Below the pieces are notes generated by a model. The model saw only the letters and a program-made list of their open reading frames with translations, ran no database searches and had not been told where the DNA came from. From positions 62,001-126,000 of the forward strand of contig JAWKKG010000004.1 in the NCBI GenBank assembly GCA_041393395.1: DNA of 64,000 nucleotides. The letters run 5' to 3'. Below, one piece after another: positions 17,038 through 26,566 of the stretch (positions are counted from its first letter, which is position 1; the number at the start of each line of letters is the position of its first letter). The stretch comes from JAGQIB01 sp041393395 (GTDB lineage: Bacteria; ARS69). A program made the position numbers and the translations under genes.

Positions 17038-18492
17038 CTAGCCGACGCTGCCCTCCAGGCTCACGCTCAACAGCTTCCGCGCTTCCACCGCGAACTCCAT
17101 CGGCAGCTCGCGGAAGACCTCCTTGCAGAACCCGTTCACGATCATGGAGACGGCGTCTTCCGTCTCGATGCCGCGCTGCTGGCAGTAGAACAGCTGGTCC
17201 TCGCCGATCTTCGACGTGGACGCCTCGTGCTCCACCTTCGCCGTGGGGTTGCGGACGTCGATGTACGGGAACGTGTGCGCGCCGCACTTGTCGCCGATCA
17301 GCATCGAGTCGCACTGCGTGAAGTTGCGCGCGTTCGTGGCGCCGCGCTGGACGCGCACGAGGCCGCGGTACGCATTCTGGCCTTCCATGGCCGAGATGCC
17401 CTTGGAGATGATCGTGCTCTTCGTGTTCTTTCCGAGGTGGATCATCTTCGTGCCGGTGTCGGCCTGCTGCTTCAGCGACGTCAGCGCGACCGAGTAGAAC
17501 TCACCGACCGAGTCGTCGCCCTTCAGGATGCAGCTCGGGTACTTCCAGGTGATCGCGGATCCGGTCTCGACCTGCGTCCACGAGATGTGGCTGCGGGCAC
17601 CGGCGCACAGGCCGCGCTTCGTGACGAAGTTGTAGATGCCGCCCTTGCCGTTCTCGTCGCCCGGGTACCAGTTCTGGATCGTGGAGTACTTGATCTGCGC
17701 GTCTTCGAGCGCCACGAGCTCCACCACCGCGGCGTGCAGCTGGTTCTCGTCGCGCATGGGGGCGGTGCAGCCCTCGAGGTAACTCACGTAGGAGCCCTTG
17801 TCGGCCACGATCAACGTCCGCTCGAACTGGCCGGTCGCGGCCGCGTTGATGCGGAAGTACGTGGAGAGCTCCATCGGGCAGCGCACGCCTTCGGGCACGT
17901 ACACGAACGATCCGTCCGTGAACACCGCGGAGTTGAGCGTGGCGAAGTAGTTGTCCGAGTAGGGGACCACCGAGCCCATGTACTTCTTGATGAGCTCGGG
18001 ATGCTCGCGCACCGCCTCCGAGAACGAACAGAAGATGATGCCGAGCTCGTTCAGCTTGTCCTTGAACGTCGTGGCCACCGACACGCTGTCGAAAACCGCG
18101 TCCACCGCCACTCCGGCCAGGAGCTTCTGCTCGTTCAGCGGGATGCCGAGCTTCTCGTAGGTCTCGAGCAGCTTGGGGTCCACTTCGTCGAGGCTCTTCG
18201 GCGCGTCGGCCTTGGACTTCGGCGCCGAGTAGTAGCGGATGGCCTGGTAGTCGATCGGCGGGTAGTGGACGTTCTGCCACGCCGGTTCCTCGCTCGCCTG
18301 CCACTGGCGGAACGCCTTCAGCCGCCACTCCGTCATCCAGTCGGGCTCGCCCTTGCGCGCCGAGATGGCGCGGACGACGTCCTCGTCCAGGCCCGGCGGC
18401 AGCGAATCCGCTTCGATGTCCGTGACGAATCCCCACTTGTATTCGCGGTTCGCGAACTCGTGCAGGGTCTGAGTGTCGTTCGAGCTGCTCAT
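17038..18492 (-). CDS. sufB: Fe-S assembly scaffold SufB
   Basis: 484 residues. Main scaffold for cluster formation. Family text: 'EYKWGFVTDIEADSLPPGL' at the N-terminus, 'FTDGSFVYVPEGVRCPMELS', 'EGCTAPMRDENQLHAAVVEL', 'KRGLCAGARSHISWTQVETG', and the C-terminal 'EHEASTSKIGEDQLFYCQQRG' region with the cluster-relevant Glu and Cys. ATG at 18492 overlaps the rrf2 stop (ATGA), so it is translationally coupled to its putative regulator. It heads the structural genes of the suf operon. Confidence 0.97.
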   Translation of the reverse strand: MSSSNDTQTLHEFANREYKWGFVTDIEADSLPPGLDEDVVRAISARKGEPDWMTEWRLKAFRQWQASEEPAWQNVHYPPIDYQAIRYYSAPKSKADAPKSLDEVDPKLLETYEKLGIPLNEQKLLAGVAVDAVFDSVSVATTFKDKLNELGIIFCSFSEAVREHPELIKKYMGSVVPYSDNYFATLNSAVFTDGSFVYVPEGVRCPMELSTYFRINAAATGQFERTLIVADKGSYVSYLEGCTAPMRDENQLHAAVVELVALEDAQIKYSTIQNWYPGDENGKGGIYNFVTKRGLCAGARSHISWTQVETGSAITWKYPSCILKGDDSVGEFYSVALTSLKQQADTGTKMIHLGKNTKSTIISKGISAMEGQNAYRGLVRVQRGATNARNFTQCDSMLIGDKCGAHTFPYIDVRNPTAKVEHEASTSKIGEDQLFYCQQRGIETEDAVSMIVNGFCKEVFRELPMEFAVEARKLLSVSLEGSVG

Positions 18493-19004
18493 GAGTCTCC
18501 CTTTCCTCCCGGTACCCGGGCCGGAACTCGCGCGCGGAGCGACGTGAGCGGCACCAGACGCGAGGTCGGCGCGAACACGTCGCTCTTGTCGTTCATCAGA
18601 TGCTCCAGCGTCACTTCGCGGAGATAGTCCTGGATCCGTTCGTTCATCCGCCGGACGGAATGCGTGATCGGGCAGTGGATCTCCACCGAGCACTCCTGGC
18701 ACGGCTCGGCCTCGGCGGGGTCGCAGCACAGCGTGACGCTGACCGGTCCCTCGATCGCCGACACGACGTCGTGCACCGAGATGCCGCGAGGCGCGCGTGC
18801 GAGCGAATACCCGCCCTTCGCGCCGCGTGTGGAGGACACGATTCCGCCGTTCACGAGGTCCTTGAGAACGTTCATGAGCAGCGGAAGCGGAACCCCGTAG
18901 CGCTCCGAGATCGATCGGGCGCTCTTCGGATCCGGCGAGGGCTCGTCGGCGAGGCCGGCGAGCGCGACCAGCGCGTAGTCCGTTCTGCGGGTGAAACCGA
19001 ACAC
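18489..19004 (-). CDS. Rrf2-family Fe-S-sensing transcription regulator of the suf operon
   Basis: 171 residues, GTG start at 19004 with GAGGAG nine bases upstream. An N-terminal winged helix ('TRRTDYALVALAGLA', 'ISERYGVPLPLLMNVLKDL', 'GAKGGYSLAR') is followed by a cysteine-rich sensor loop 'LCCDPAEAEPCQECSVEIHC' (about 92-111), where IscR/SufR proteins bind a [2Fe-2S] or [4Fe-4S] cluster. Five cysteines are seen, more than the three of IscR. It is the first gene of rrf2-sufBCDSUT and most likely represses the operon when clusters are sufficient (inference from family and position). Confidence 0.88.
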   Translation of the reverse strand: MFGFTRRTDYALVALAGLADEPSPDPKSARSISERYGVPLPLLMNVLKDLVNGGIVSSTRGAKGGYSLARAPRGISVHDVVSAIEGPVSVTLCCDPAEAEPCQECSVEIHCPITHSVRRMNERIQDYLREVTLEHLMNDKSDVFAPTSRLVPLTSLRARVPARVPGGKGDS

Positions 19005-19033
19005 TCGGGTCTCCTCGGATCTCGGGGCCCTGG

Positions 19034-19054
19034 AATTAGTACCAATAATGTACG
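19034..19054 (-). promoter_or_regulatory. Candidate Rrf2 operator and -10 of the suf operon
   Basis: An A+T-rich island 30-50 bp before the rrf2 start, in otherwise very G+C-rich DNA. It contains GTAC (19039-19042), seven bases, GTAC (19050-19053), flanked by A/T, an imperfect dyad typical of Rrf2 sites. On the minus strand TACTAA (19041-19036) could be the -10, so the dyad would block the promoter. No good -35 was found, as expected for a regulated promoter. Confidence 0.45.
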
Positions 19055-19184
19055 ATTTCCCCCGCGCTTGGCCAGTCCCGGAGTGGGGAGTCGCGGGTCT
19101 TTCCGGCCGACGCCCGGGGGAGAGGCCCCGGGAGGCGGCGGGTCGGATCTTCCGGCCGGGGAGACCGGTCCGGGCTCCCGGCCG

Positions 19185-20165
19185 CTAGCCCGCTCGCCGC
19201 CGGAGCAGCTCCTCGGCGGCCTCTTCCGGCGAGATCTCGCCGCGGGAGACGGCTTCCTGGAGCTTCGTGAGGGCCTCGCGGACCCGGGCGTCGGCCCGGA
19301 AGTCCTCGCGGAGCCGCTCGTCGATGCGGGTCCACATCCAGGCGAGGCGCTGGGCCGTCCGTCGCCGGAGCCGCTCACCGGACTCGGTGGTGTGGTCGCG
19401 GTGCCGGATCACCCGGCTCCAGAGATCGTCCAGGCCCTCTCCCGTGAGGGCGCTCACGCGGATGGCCTCCGGACGCCAGCCGGGGGTCCGGGGGGCCAGG
19501 TAGCGGAGGGCGGCGGAGTAGTCCGCCTGGGCCTCGCGGGCCTTCGGGAGCAGATCGCCGTCGGCCTTGTTCACGGCCACGAGATCGGCGAGCTCGAGAA
19601 CGCCCTTCTTGATGCCCTGCAGCTCGTCGCCCGCGCCCGGCATCGCGAGCACGAGAAAGAAGTCGACCATGTCGGAAACGACGGTCTCGGACTGGCCCAC
19701 GCCCACGGTCTCCACGAGCACGACGTCGTAGCCGGCGGCCTCCACCACGGTCATCGTCTCGCGCGTTCGCCGCGCCACTCCGCCGAGCGTGGCGCCGGAA
19801 GGGGACGGGCGGATGAACGCCTCGTCGCGCGCGGCGAGGTTCGGCATGCGGCTCTTGTCGCCGAGGATCGAGCCGCCGGTCACGGAGCTCGACGGATCCA
19901 CCGCGAGCACCGCCACCCGGTGGCCGGATTCCACGAGGCGCACGCCGAGCGCGTCGACGAACGTGCTCTTGCCCACGCCGGGGACGCCGGTGATGCCCAC
20001 GCGCTCGGCGTCGGGCGCGATCGGGCGCAGCCGCGCGAGCAGCTCGCGGGCGGCGGCTTCGTCTGCGGGGCGCCGGCTCTCCACCAGCGTGATGGCGCGA
20101 CCGAGGAGGGTCCGGTGGCCGGCGCGGAGCCCGTCGACGAGCTCGTCCAGCGGCGGCAGCGTCAC
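19185..20165 (-). CDS. meaB: Methylmalonyl-CoA mutase G-protein chaperone MeaB (ArgK)
   Basis: 326 residues. P-loop GTPase with G1 'GITGVPGVGKSTFVDAL', 'AVDPSSSVTGGSILGDKSRM', G3-like 'ETVGVGQSE' and base-specificity 'VNKADGD', all as in MeaB/ArgK. It gates cobalamin loading and guards methylmalonyl-CoA mutase from inactivation. The GTG start at 20165 overlaps the mutase stop by four bases (GTGA), giving tight coupling to its client enzyme. The C-terminal helix with 'MWTRIDERLREDF' matches the dimerisation arm. Confidence 0.95.
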   Translation of the reverse strand: MTLPPLDELVDGLRAGHRTLLGRAITLVESRRPADEAAARELLARLRPIAPDAERVGITGVPGVGKSTFVDALGVRLVESGHRVAVLAVDPSSSVTGGSILGDKSRMPNLAARDEAFIRPSPSGATLGGVARRTRETMTVVEAAGYDVVLVETVGVGQSETVVSDMVDFFLVLAMPGAGDELQGIKKGVLELADLVAVNKADGDLLPKAREAQADYSAALRYLAPRTPGWRPEAIRVSALTGEGLDDLWSRVIRHRDHTTESGERLRRRTAQRLAWMWTRIDERLREDFRADARVREALTKLQEAVSRGEISPEEAAEELLRRRAG

Positions 20166-23029
20166 GCGCGACCGTTCCCGTGCAGCAGTCCGAGGAGGCG
20201 GCGCGCGGCCTCCGCGATCACGGTGCCCGGCCCGAACACGGCGACGGCGCCGGCCGCGTGCAGCGCGTCGTGGTCCTGCGGCGGAACGACGCCGCCCACG
20301 ACCACCAGGATGTCGCCGCGGCCCGCCTTCTCGAGCTCCTGCCGCAGCGCCGGCACGAGCGTCAGGTGCCCGGCCGCGAGCGAGCTCACACCCACGACAT
20401 GGACGTCGTTCTCCACTGCCTGGCGCGCGACCTCCTCCGGGGTGAGGAAGAGCGGGCCGATGTCGACGTCCCAGCCGAGATCCGCGAATGCGGTCGCGAT
20501 GACCTTCTGGCCGCGGTCGTGGCCGTCCTGGCCGATCTTGGCCACGAGCAGACGCGGTCGCCGCCCCTCGCGCGCGAGGAAGTCCTCGGCCTCGCGGCGG
20601 GCCGCCGCCGTGTCCTCGTTCGACTCGCCCATCTCTCCTCCGTACACGCCCGCGATCGTGCGGATCGGGGCGGAGTGTCGGCCGAACGCCTTCTCGAGCG
20701 CGAGCGAGATCTCGCCGACGGTGGCGCCGGCCCGCGCCGCGTCCACCGAGGCGGCGAGCAGGTTCGCGTCGTCGCCGCCGTCGCCGGCGTTGCCGGCCGC
20801 GCCGCGCTCCAGCGCACCGAGCGCGGATCGCACCGCCGCATCGTCGCGCGACGCGCGCAGCTCGGCAAGCCGTTCGATCTGCACCCGACGGACGCGCGCG
20901 TTGTCGACCTTCAGGACCTCGACCTCTTCCGGCCGCTCCGGACGATGCCGGTTCACCCCGAGGATCGTCTGGTGGCCCGAGTCGATACGCGCCTGGGTAC
21001 GAGCGGCCGCCTCCTCGATCCGCATCTTGGGGATGCCGGCCTCGATCGCCTGGGTCATGCCGCCGAGCTCCTCGACCTCGCGGATACGCTTCCGGGCGGC
21101 GTCGGCGAGCTCGGCCGTGAGGCGCTCCACGTAGTAGCTGCCGCCCCAGGGATCGATCACCCGGCAGGCGCCGCCTTCCTTCTGGAGCAGGAGCTGCGTG
21201 TTGCGGGCGACCTTCGCGGAGAAGTCGGTGGGGAGGGCGAGCGCCTCGTCGAACGAGTTCGTGTGCAGCGACTGCGTGCCGCCGTGCACGGCCGCCATCG
21301 CTTCCACGCATGTCCGCACGACGTTGTTCCTCACGTCCTGCGCGGTCAGCGACCAGCCCGACGTCTGGCAGTGCGTGCGCAGCATGGACGAGCGCGGATC
21401 CTTCGGCGCGAACGGCGCCAGGAGCTCGGCCCACAGGATTCGGGCCGCGCGCAGCTTCGCGACCTCCATGAAGTAGTCCTTGCCGATCGCGAAGAAGAAC
21501 GAGAGGCGCGGCGCGAACGCGTCCACGTCGAGGCCGGCCGCGATGCCGGTGCGCACGTACTCGAGACCATCCGCGAGCGTGTAGCCGAGCTCGAGGTCGG
21601 CGGTGGCGCCCGCCTCCTGCATGTGATAGCCGGAGATCGAGATCGAGTTGAAACGCGGCATGTGCCGCGACGTGTACCGGAAGATGTCCGCCACGATCCG
21701 CATGGAAGGTCCGGGCGGATAGATGTACGTGTTGCGGACCATGAACTCCTTCAGGATGTCGTTCTGGATCGTGCCCGCGAGCCGCTCGGGCGCCACGCCC
21801 TGCTGCTCGGCCGCCACGATGTAGAGCGCCATCACCGGCAGCACCGCGCCGTTCATGGTCATGGAGACGGACATCTCGTCGAGCGGGATCCCGTCGAACA
21901 GGATCTCCATGTCGCGGATCGAGTCGATCGCCACGCCGGCCATCCCGACGTCGCCGACCACACGCGGATGATCGGAGTCGTAGCCGCGGTGCGTGGCGAG
22001 ATCGAACGCGATCGAGAGGCCGCGCTGGCCGGCCGCGAGGTTGCGCCGGTAGAACGCGTTCGACTCCTCGGCGGTGGAGAAGCCCGAGTACTGCCGCACC
22101 GTCCACGGCCGGCCGACGTACATCGACGCGTACGGTCCGCGCGCGTAGCGGGGCTGGCCCGGCCACGCGTCGACCGCGACGTCCTGGAGATCGGCGGCGA
22201 CGTAGCGTCGGCGACGCGCGATGCCCTCCGGCGTCTCCTTCGCGGCCGGCGCGGGCAGGACGGGCGAGGGGACGTCGACGTCGTCCCACGCGGGGCCGAG
22301 ATCGAGGGCGGCCCACGCGGCCCGGGCGATCCGATCCGTCCACTGCTCGAGCGCGAACGAACCGCCGGCCGGATCCACCACGTCGGCGAGCGCGCACTCC
22401 TCGGTGAGCAGCTCCGGAGTGAGCGCGGCGAGCCGCTCCGCGCCCGGTTCCTTCGAGTCGAGGGCGGCGTCGAAGGGGGCGAGGGTCACGCCGTCCGCGC
22501 CGGCCACGATCGCGGCGAACGCGTGCGACGTCGCGCGCAGGATGTTGTTCCAAGGATCCTCGCGCGTGATCGACGCCGCCGGCGTCGCCACGTGCACGTG
22601 CGGGGTGATGACGGCGCGACTCCGCGCGACGAGCGCCTTGGCCCACACCGCCCGGAGTGCGCGAATCGTGACGACCGTGAGCAGGGAATCCGTCGAAGCG
22701 GGGACCCGGAAACGCGGCGGTTCGTTCGCGGACCCCGCGAGTCCACGCTCCACCAGCCGGGCGACGACCACGGCCGGCGTCCCCGGATCGAGTTCGAGGT
22801 CCGCTCCGATCAACTTCCCGGCCGCAACCTCGAGCGGGACGGCGGCCGTCCGCGGCGCCTCCGCCGGACCGCGCTCCGGCGGCCACACGCCCCGGGATTC
22901 GGGTCGTTCCGTCGCGAGCGGCTCGAGGCGGACCCCTCCGAACGAGGTCGCGCTCTCTTCCGGCGACCGGCCCGTCTCCTTCTCGAAACGGGCGCGCCAG
23001 GAGTCGGCCTTCGTCAACGTCTCCGCCAT
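20162..23029 (-). CDS. Methylmalonyl-CoA mutase, single chain with condensed MutA-like N-terminus
   Basis: 955 residues from ATG at 23029, whose A is the last base of the icmF stop (TGATG). The catalytic half (about 295-800) has 'MYVGRPWTVRQYSGFSTAEE' with the MCM Tyr (304), 'VRNTYIYPPGPS' with the substrate Arg (432), and 'HCQTSGWSL'. The C-terminal B12 domain (about 820-955) has 'KIGQDGHDRGQKV'. Residues 1-245 resemble the small subunit MutA with a large internal deletion: its N-terminus ('WRARFEKETG...GVRLEPLAT') joins its distal barrel ('REDPWNNILRATSHAFAAI', 'VVDPAGGSFALEQWTDRIA'). It isomerises (R)-methylmalonyl-CoA to succinyl-CoA. Confidence 0.92.
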   Translation of the reverse strand: MAETLTKADSWRARFEKETGRSPEESATSFGGVRLEPLATERPESRGVWPPERGPAEAPRTAAVPLEVAAGKLIGADLELDPGTPAVVVARLVERGLAGSANEPPRFRVPASTDSLLTVVTIRALRAVWAKALVARSRAVITPHVHVATPAASITREDPWNNILRATSHAFAAIVAGADGVTLAPFDAALDSKEPGAERLAALTPELLTEECALADVVDPAGGSFALEQWTDRIARAAWAALDLGPAWDDVDVPSPVLPAPAAKETPEGIARRRRYVAADLQDVAVDAWPGQPRYARGPYASMYVGRPWTVRQYSGFSTAEESNAFYRRNLAAGQRGLSIAFDLATHRGYDSDHPRVVGDVGMAGVAIDSIRDMEILFDGIPLDEMSVSMTMNGAVLPVMALYIVAAEQQGVAPERLAGTIQNDILKEFMVRNTYIYPPGPSMRIVADIFRYTSRHMPRFNSISISGYHMQEAGATADLELGYTLADGLEYVRTGIAAGLDVDAFAPRLSFFFAIGKDYFMEVAKLRAARILWAELLAPFAPKDPRSSMLRTHCQTSGWSLTAQDVRNNVVRTCVEAMAAVHGGTQSLHTNSFDEALALPTDFSAKVARNTQLLLQKEGGACRVIDPWGGSYYVERLTAELADAARKRIREVEELGGMTQAIEAGIPKMRIEEAAARTQARIDSGHQTILGVNRHRPERPEEVEVLKVDNARVRRVQIERLAELRASRDDAAVRSALGALERGAAGNAGDGGDDANLLAASVDAARAGATVGEISLALEKAFGRHSAPIRTIAGVYGGEMGESNEDTAAARREAEDFLAREGRRPRLLVAKIGQDGHDRGQKVIATAFADLGWDVDIGPLFLTPEEVARQAVENDVHVVGVSSLAAGHLTLVPALRQELEKAGRGDILVVVGGVVPPQDHDALHAAGAVAVFGPGTVIAEAARRLLGLLHGNGRA

Positions 23030-26000
23030 CACATGTTCCGCCGGTACTGCCCGCCCACCTCGTAGAGCGCGTTCGTCATCTGGCCGAGCGAGCAGACCTT
23101 CGCGGCCTCCATCAGCGCGTCGAACGTGTTGCGATCCTCGAGCGCCGCGCGGCGCAGATTCGCGAGCGCTTCCCGAGCCGTGCCCTGGTTCCGCTGCTGG
23201 AACGCGGAGAGCGAGCTGATTGCGAACTCCTTCTCGTCCTCCGTGGAGCGGATCACTTCCCGCGGGAGGACGGTGGGGGAGCCTTCCGGATCCAGGAACG
23301 TGTTCACGCCCACGATCGGGAGCTCGCCCGTGTGCTTCCGCGACTCGTACTTGAGCGACTCCTCCTGGATGCGCGTGCGCTGGTACTGGCGCTCCATCGC
23401 GCCGAGCACGCCGCCGCGCTCGGAGATGCTCTCGAACTCCTTCAGCACCGCCTCCTCCACGAGGTCGGTGAGCTGCTCCACCACGAACGAGCCCTGCCAC
23501 GGGTTCTCGTTCTTCGCGAGGCCGAGCTCCTTGTTGATCACGAGCTGGATCGCGAGCGCCCGGCGGACGCTCTCCTCGGTCGGCGTGGTGATCGCCTCGT
23601 CGTAGGCGTTCGTGTGCAGCGAGTTGCAGTTGTCGAACAGCGCGACGAGCGCCTGGAGCGTGGTGCGGATGTCGTTGAACGCGATCTCCTGCGCGTGCAG
23701 CGACCGCCCCGACGTCTGGATGTGGTACTTGAGCTTCTGGGAACGATCGTTCCCGTGGTACTTGTCGCGGATCGCCTTGGCCCAGATGCGACGCGCCACG
23801 CGGCCGATCACCGTGTACTCGGGATCGAGGCCGTTCGAGAAGAAGTACGAGAGGTTCGGCGCGAAGTCGTCGATGGCCATCCCGCGCGACAGGTAGTACT
23901 CCACGTACGTGAACCCGTTCGCGAGCGTGAACGCGAGTTGCGTGACGGGGTTCGCGCCGGCCTCCGCGATGTGATAGCCGGAGATCGACACGGAGTAGAA
24001 GTTCCGCACGTCGTGGTCGATGAACCACTGCTGGATGTCGCCCATCATGCGGAGCGCGAACTCGGTGGAGAAGATGCAGGTGTTCTGAGCCTGGTCTTCC
24101 TTGAGGATGTCAGCCTGCACCGTGCCGCGAACGCGCGTGAGTGTCTCGGCGCGGAGGCGATCGTAGACGTCGCGGTCCAGGATCTGATCGCCGGACACCC
24201 CGAGGAGCGCGAGGCCGAGGCCGTCGTTGCCGGCCGGCAGATCGCCGCGATAGTGCGGGCGGGGGAGACCGAGCTTCGCGTAATGCGCGTCGATCTTCTT
24301 CTGCGCTTCGTCCATCTTGCCTTCCGCCCGCAGCCACTTCTCGCAGGCCTGGTCCACGGCGGCGTTCAGGAAGAACGCGAGCAGCATCGGCGCCGGGCCG
24401 TTGATCGTCATGGAGACGGAGGTCGCGGGGTCCGCGAGGTCGAAGCCGGAGTAGAGCTTCTTCGCGTCGTCCACGGTGGCGATGCTCACGCCGGAGTTGC
24501 CGACCTTGCCGTAGATGTCCGGTCGGCGGGCCGGATCCTCACCGTACAGGGTGACGGAGTCGAACGCGGTGGACAGGCGCTTGGCCGGCAGCCCGCGCGA
24601 CACGTAGTGGAAGCGCTTGTTCGTACGTTCGGGGCCGCCCTCGCCCGCGAACATGCGGGCGGGATCCTCGCCCTGGCGCTTGAGCGGGAAGACGCCGGCC
24701 GTGTACGGGAAGAAGCCGGGCATGTTCTCGCGCAGCAACCAGCCCAGGATCTCGCCCCAGTCCTCGAACTTCGGCAGCGCCACGCGCGGCAGATCGAGCC
24801 CGGACAGCGAGCGACGGCGGAGGTCCTGCTCCAGGACCTTGTCCCGCACCTGGAACCGGTACTTCTCGGCCGAGTAGCGACGTCGGATCTCGGGCCACGA
24901 TTCGAGGAGACGTCGGCTCTCGGGGTCGAGGCGACGATCCGTCTCCTGGTAGAGCTTCACGAGCTCGCGGAGCGCCTCGGGTTCGCCCGCGACGGACTCG
25001 ACTGCGGTCACGATCTCGTCCTCGGTCTGCACCTCGATCTTCTTCCGACCGACGCCGGCGCGGAGCGCCTCGATCGCGCCCTTCAGTCGCCAGAGCTGGC
25101 GGGCCACGGCGACCTGGGCGACGGCGCGCTCGTCGTACGTGCGGCAGGTCTCCGAGATCTCGGCGAGGTACCGCACGCGCTTCGGCGGGATCACCGACAC
25201 CTTGCCGGAGCCGTTCTCGGGCAGCGGCCGCGACGCGCCGAAGTCGGCGCCCGCGCGCTCCTTCAGCACGTGCAGCAGGTGGTGGTAGAGGCGGTTCGTG
25301 CCGGGATCGTTGAACTGGGAGGCGATGGTGCCGTAGATCGGCAGGTCTTCGTCCGCCGCCTCGAACTTCTGGTGGTTGCGCTTGTACTGGCGGCGGACGT
25401 CACGGAGCGCGTCGAGCGAGCCGCGCTTGTCGAACTTGTTGATCGCGATCACGTCCGCGAAGTCGAGCATGTCGATCTTCTCGAGCTGAGTCGCGGCGCC
25501 GTACTCGGACGTCATCACGTACAGCGAGACGTCGGCGTGCTCCGTGATCTCGGTGTCGGACTGGCCGATGCCGGACGTTTCCACGATCACGAGGTCGAAG
25601 CCCGCCGCCCGGCAGATGTCGAGGGACTCGCGCACGTGCCGCGAGAGTGCCAGGTTCGCCTGGCGCGTGGCGAGCGAGCGCATGTACACGCGGTCGTCGT
25701 GGATCGAGTTCATGCGGATGCGATCGCCGAGCAGCGCGCCCCCGGACTTCCGCTTGCTCGGGTCCACGGAGATGATCGCCACCGTGCGGTCGCCGAAGTC
25801 CGCGAGGAAGCGTCGCACGAGCTCATCCACCAGCGACGACTTGCCGGAGCCGCCGGTGCCCGTGATGCCGAGCACCGGGACCTTTCGCGTCTTCAGCAGG
25901 GATGCCAGCTCGCGGTCGAACGTGTCCGCCTGGTCCGGGAAGTTCTCGGCCACGGTGATGAGCTGGGCGATCGCGCCGGGCCGGCGGTTCTCGAGCGACG

Positions 26001-26469
26001 CGATCTCGCCGTTCAGCGGCGGGGTGCGGGTGGGGAAATCGCACTGCTCGAGCAGGTTGTTGATCATGCCCTGGAGGCCCATCGAGCGACCGTCGTCCGG
26101 CGAGTACAGGCGGGTCACGCCGTACGCGTGCAGCTCCTCGATCTCGTCCGGCAGGATCGTGCCGCCGCCGCCGCCGAACACCTTGATGGCGGCGCCCCGC
26201 TCGCGGAGGAGGTCCACCATGTACTTGAAGAACTCCACGTGGCCGCCCTGGTACGACGTGACGGCGATGCCCTGGGCGTCCTCCTGGATCGCGCACTCCA
26301 CGATCTCGGCGACGGACCGGTTGTGGCCGAGGTGGATGACCTCCGCTCCCGAGGCCTGGAGCAGCCGCCGCATGATGTTGATGGCGGCGTCGTGGCCGTC
26401 GAAGAGCGACGCGGCGGTGACGATGCGCACGTGGTTCTTCGGCTGGTACGGGGCGACGGTCTCGTGCAT
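23029..26469 (-). CDS. icmF: Fused isobutyryl-CoA mutase IcmF
   Basis: 1146 residues from ATG at 26469. Order: B12-binding domain (about 10-145, 'DGHDAAINIMRRLLQASGAE' with the IcmF form of the base-off motif), a MeaI-type G-domain with 'GITGTGGSGKSSL', 'SVDPSKRKSGGALLGDRIRM' and 'INKFDKRG', a linker, and the mutase barrel ('FFPYTAGVFPLKR', 'HIQTSGRSLHAQE'). Where MCM has Tyr and Arg for the carboxylate, IcmF has Phe and Gln; here 'GFFPYTAG' and 'QAQNTCIFS' fit IcmF. It interconverts isobutyryl-CoA and n-butyryl-CoA and carries its own chaperone. It is coupled to the downstream MCM gene by TGATG. Confidence 0.95.
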   Translation of the reverse strand: MHETVAPYQPKNHVRIVTAASLFDGHDAAINIMRRLLQASGAEVIHLGHNRSVAEIVECAIQEDAQGIAVTSYQGGHVEFFKYMVDLLRERGAAIKVFGGGGGTILPDEIEELHAYGVTRLYSPDDGRSMGLQGMINNLLEQCDFPTRTPPLNGEIASLENRRPGAIAQLITVAENFPDQADTFDRELASLLKTRKVPVLGITGTGGSGKSSLVDELVRRFLADFGDRTVAIISVDPSKRKSGGALLGDRIRMNSIHDDRVYMRSLATRQANLALSRHVRESLDICRAAGFDLVIVETSGIGQSDTEITEHADVSLYVMTSEYGAATQLEKIDMLDFADVIAINKFDKRGSLDALRDVRRQYKRNHQKFEAADEDLPIYGTIASQFNDPGTNRLYHHLLHVLKERAGADFGASRPLPENGSGKVSVIPPKRVRYLAEISETCRTYDERAVAQVAVARQLWRLKGAIEALRAGVGRKKIEVQTEDEIVTAVESVAGEPEALRELVKLYQETDRRLDPESRRLLESWPEIRRRYSAEKYRFQVRDKVLEQDLRRRSLSGLDLPRVALPKFEDWGEILGWLLRENMPGFFPYTAGVFPLKRQGEDPARMFAGEGGPERTNKRFHYVSRGLPAKRLSTAFDSVTLYGEDPARRPDIYGKVGNSGVSIATVDDAKKLYSGFDLADPATSVSMTINGPAPMLLAFFLNAAVDQACEKWLRAEGKMDEAQKKIDAHYAKLGLPRPHYRGDLPAGNDGLGLALLGVSGDQILDRDVYDRLRAETLTRVRGTVQADILKEDQAQNTCIFSTEFALRMMGDIQQWFIDHDVRNFYSVSISGYHIAEAGANPVTQLAFTLANGFTYVEYYLSRGMAIDDFAPNLSYFFSNGLDPEYTVIGRVARRIWAKAIRDKYHGNDRSQKLKYHIQTSGRSLHAQEIAFNDIRTTLQALVALFDNCNSLHTNAYDEAITTPTEESVRRALAIQLVINKELGLAKNENPWQGSFVVEQLTDLVEEAVLKEFESISERGGVLGAMERQYQRTRIQEESLKYESRKHTGELPIVGVNTFLDPEGSPTVLPREVIRSTEDEKEFAISSLSAFQQRNQGTAREALANLRRAALEDRNTFDALMEAAKVCSLGQMTNALYEVGGQYRRNM

Positions 26470-26566
26470 TCGGCCCTCCGGCGCGCGGGTCTGATTCCGC
26501 CGGCCGCGTGCTCTCGCGGGGTCCGGCGGGCCGGCCGCGGAAAGCGTCGCGGCGCGTGGGCCGGAC

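Noticed and set aside
20162..24028. Mutase start far upstream giving 1288 residues
   Set aside because: Those codons lie within icmF in another frame; ATG 23029 overlaps the icmF stop and starts the MutA-like N-terminus.
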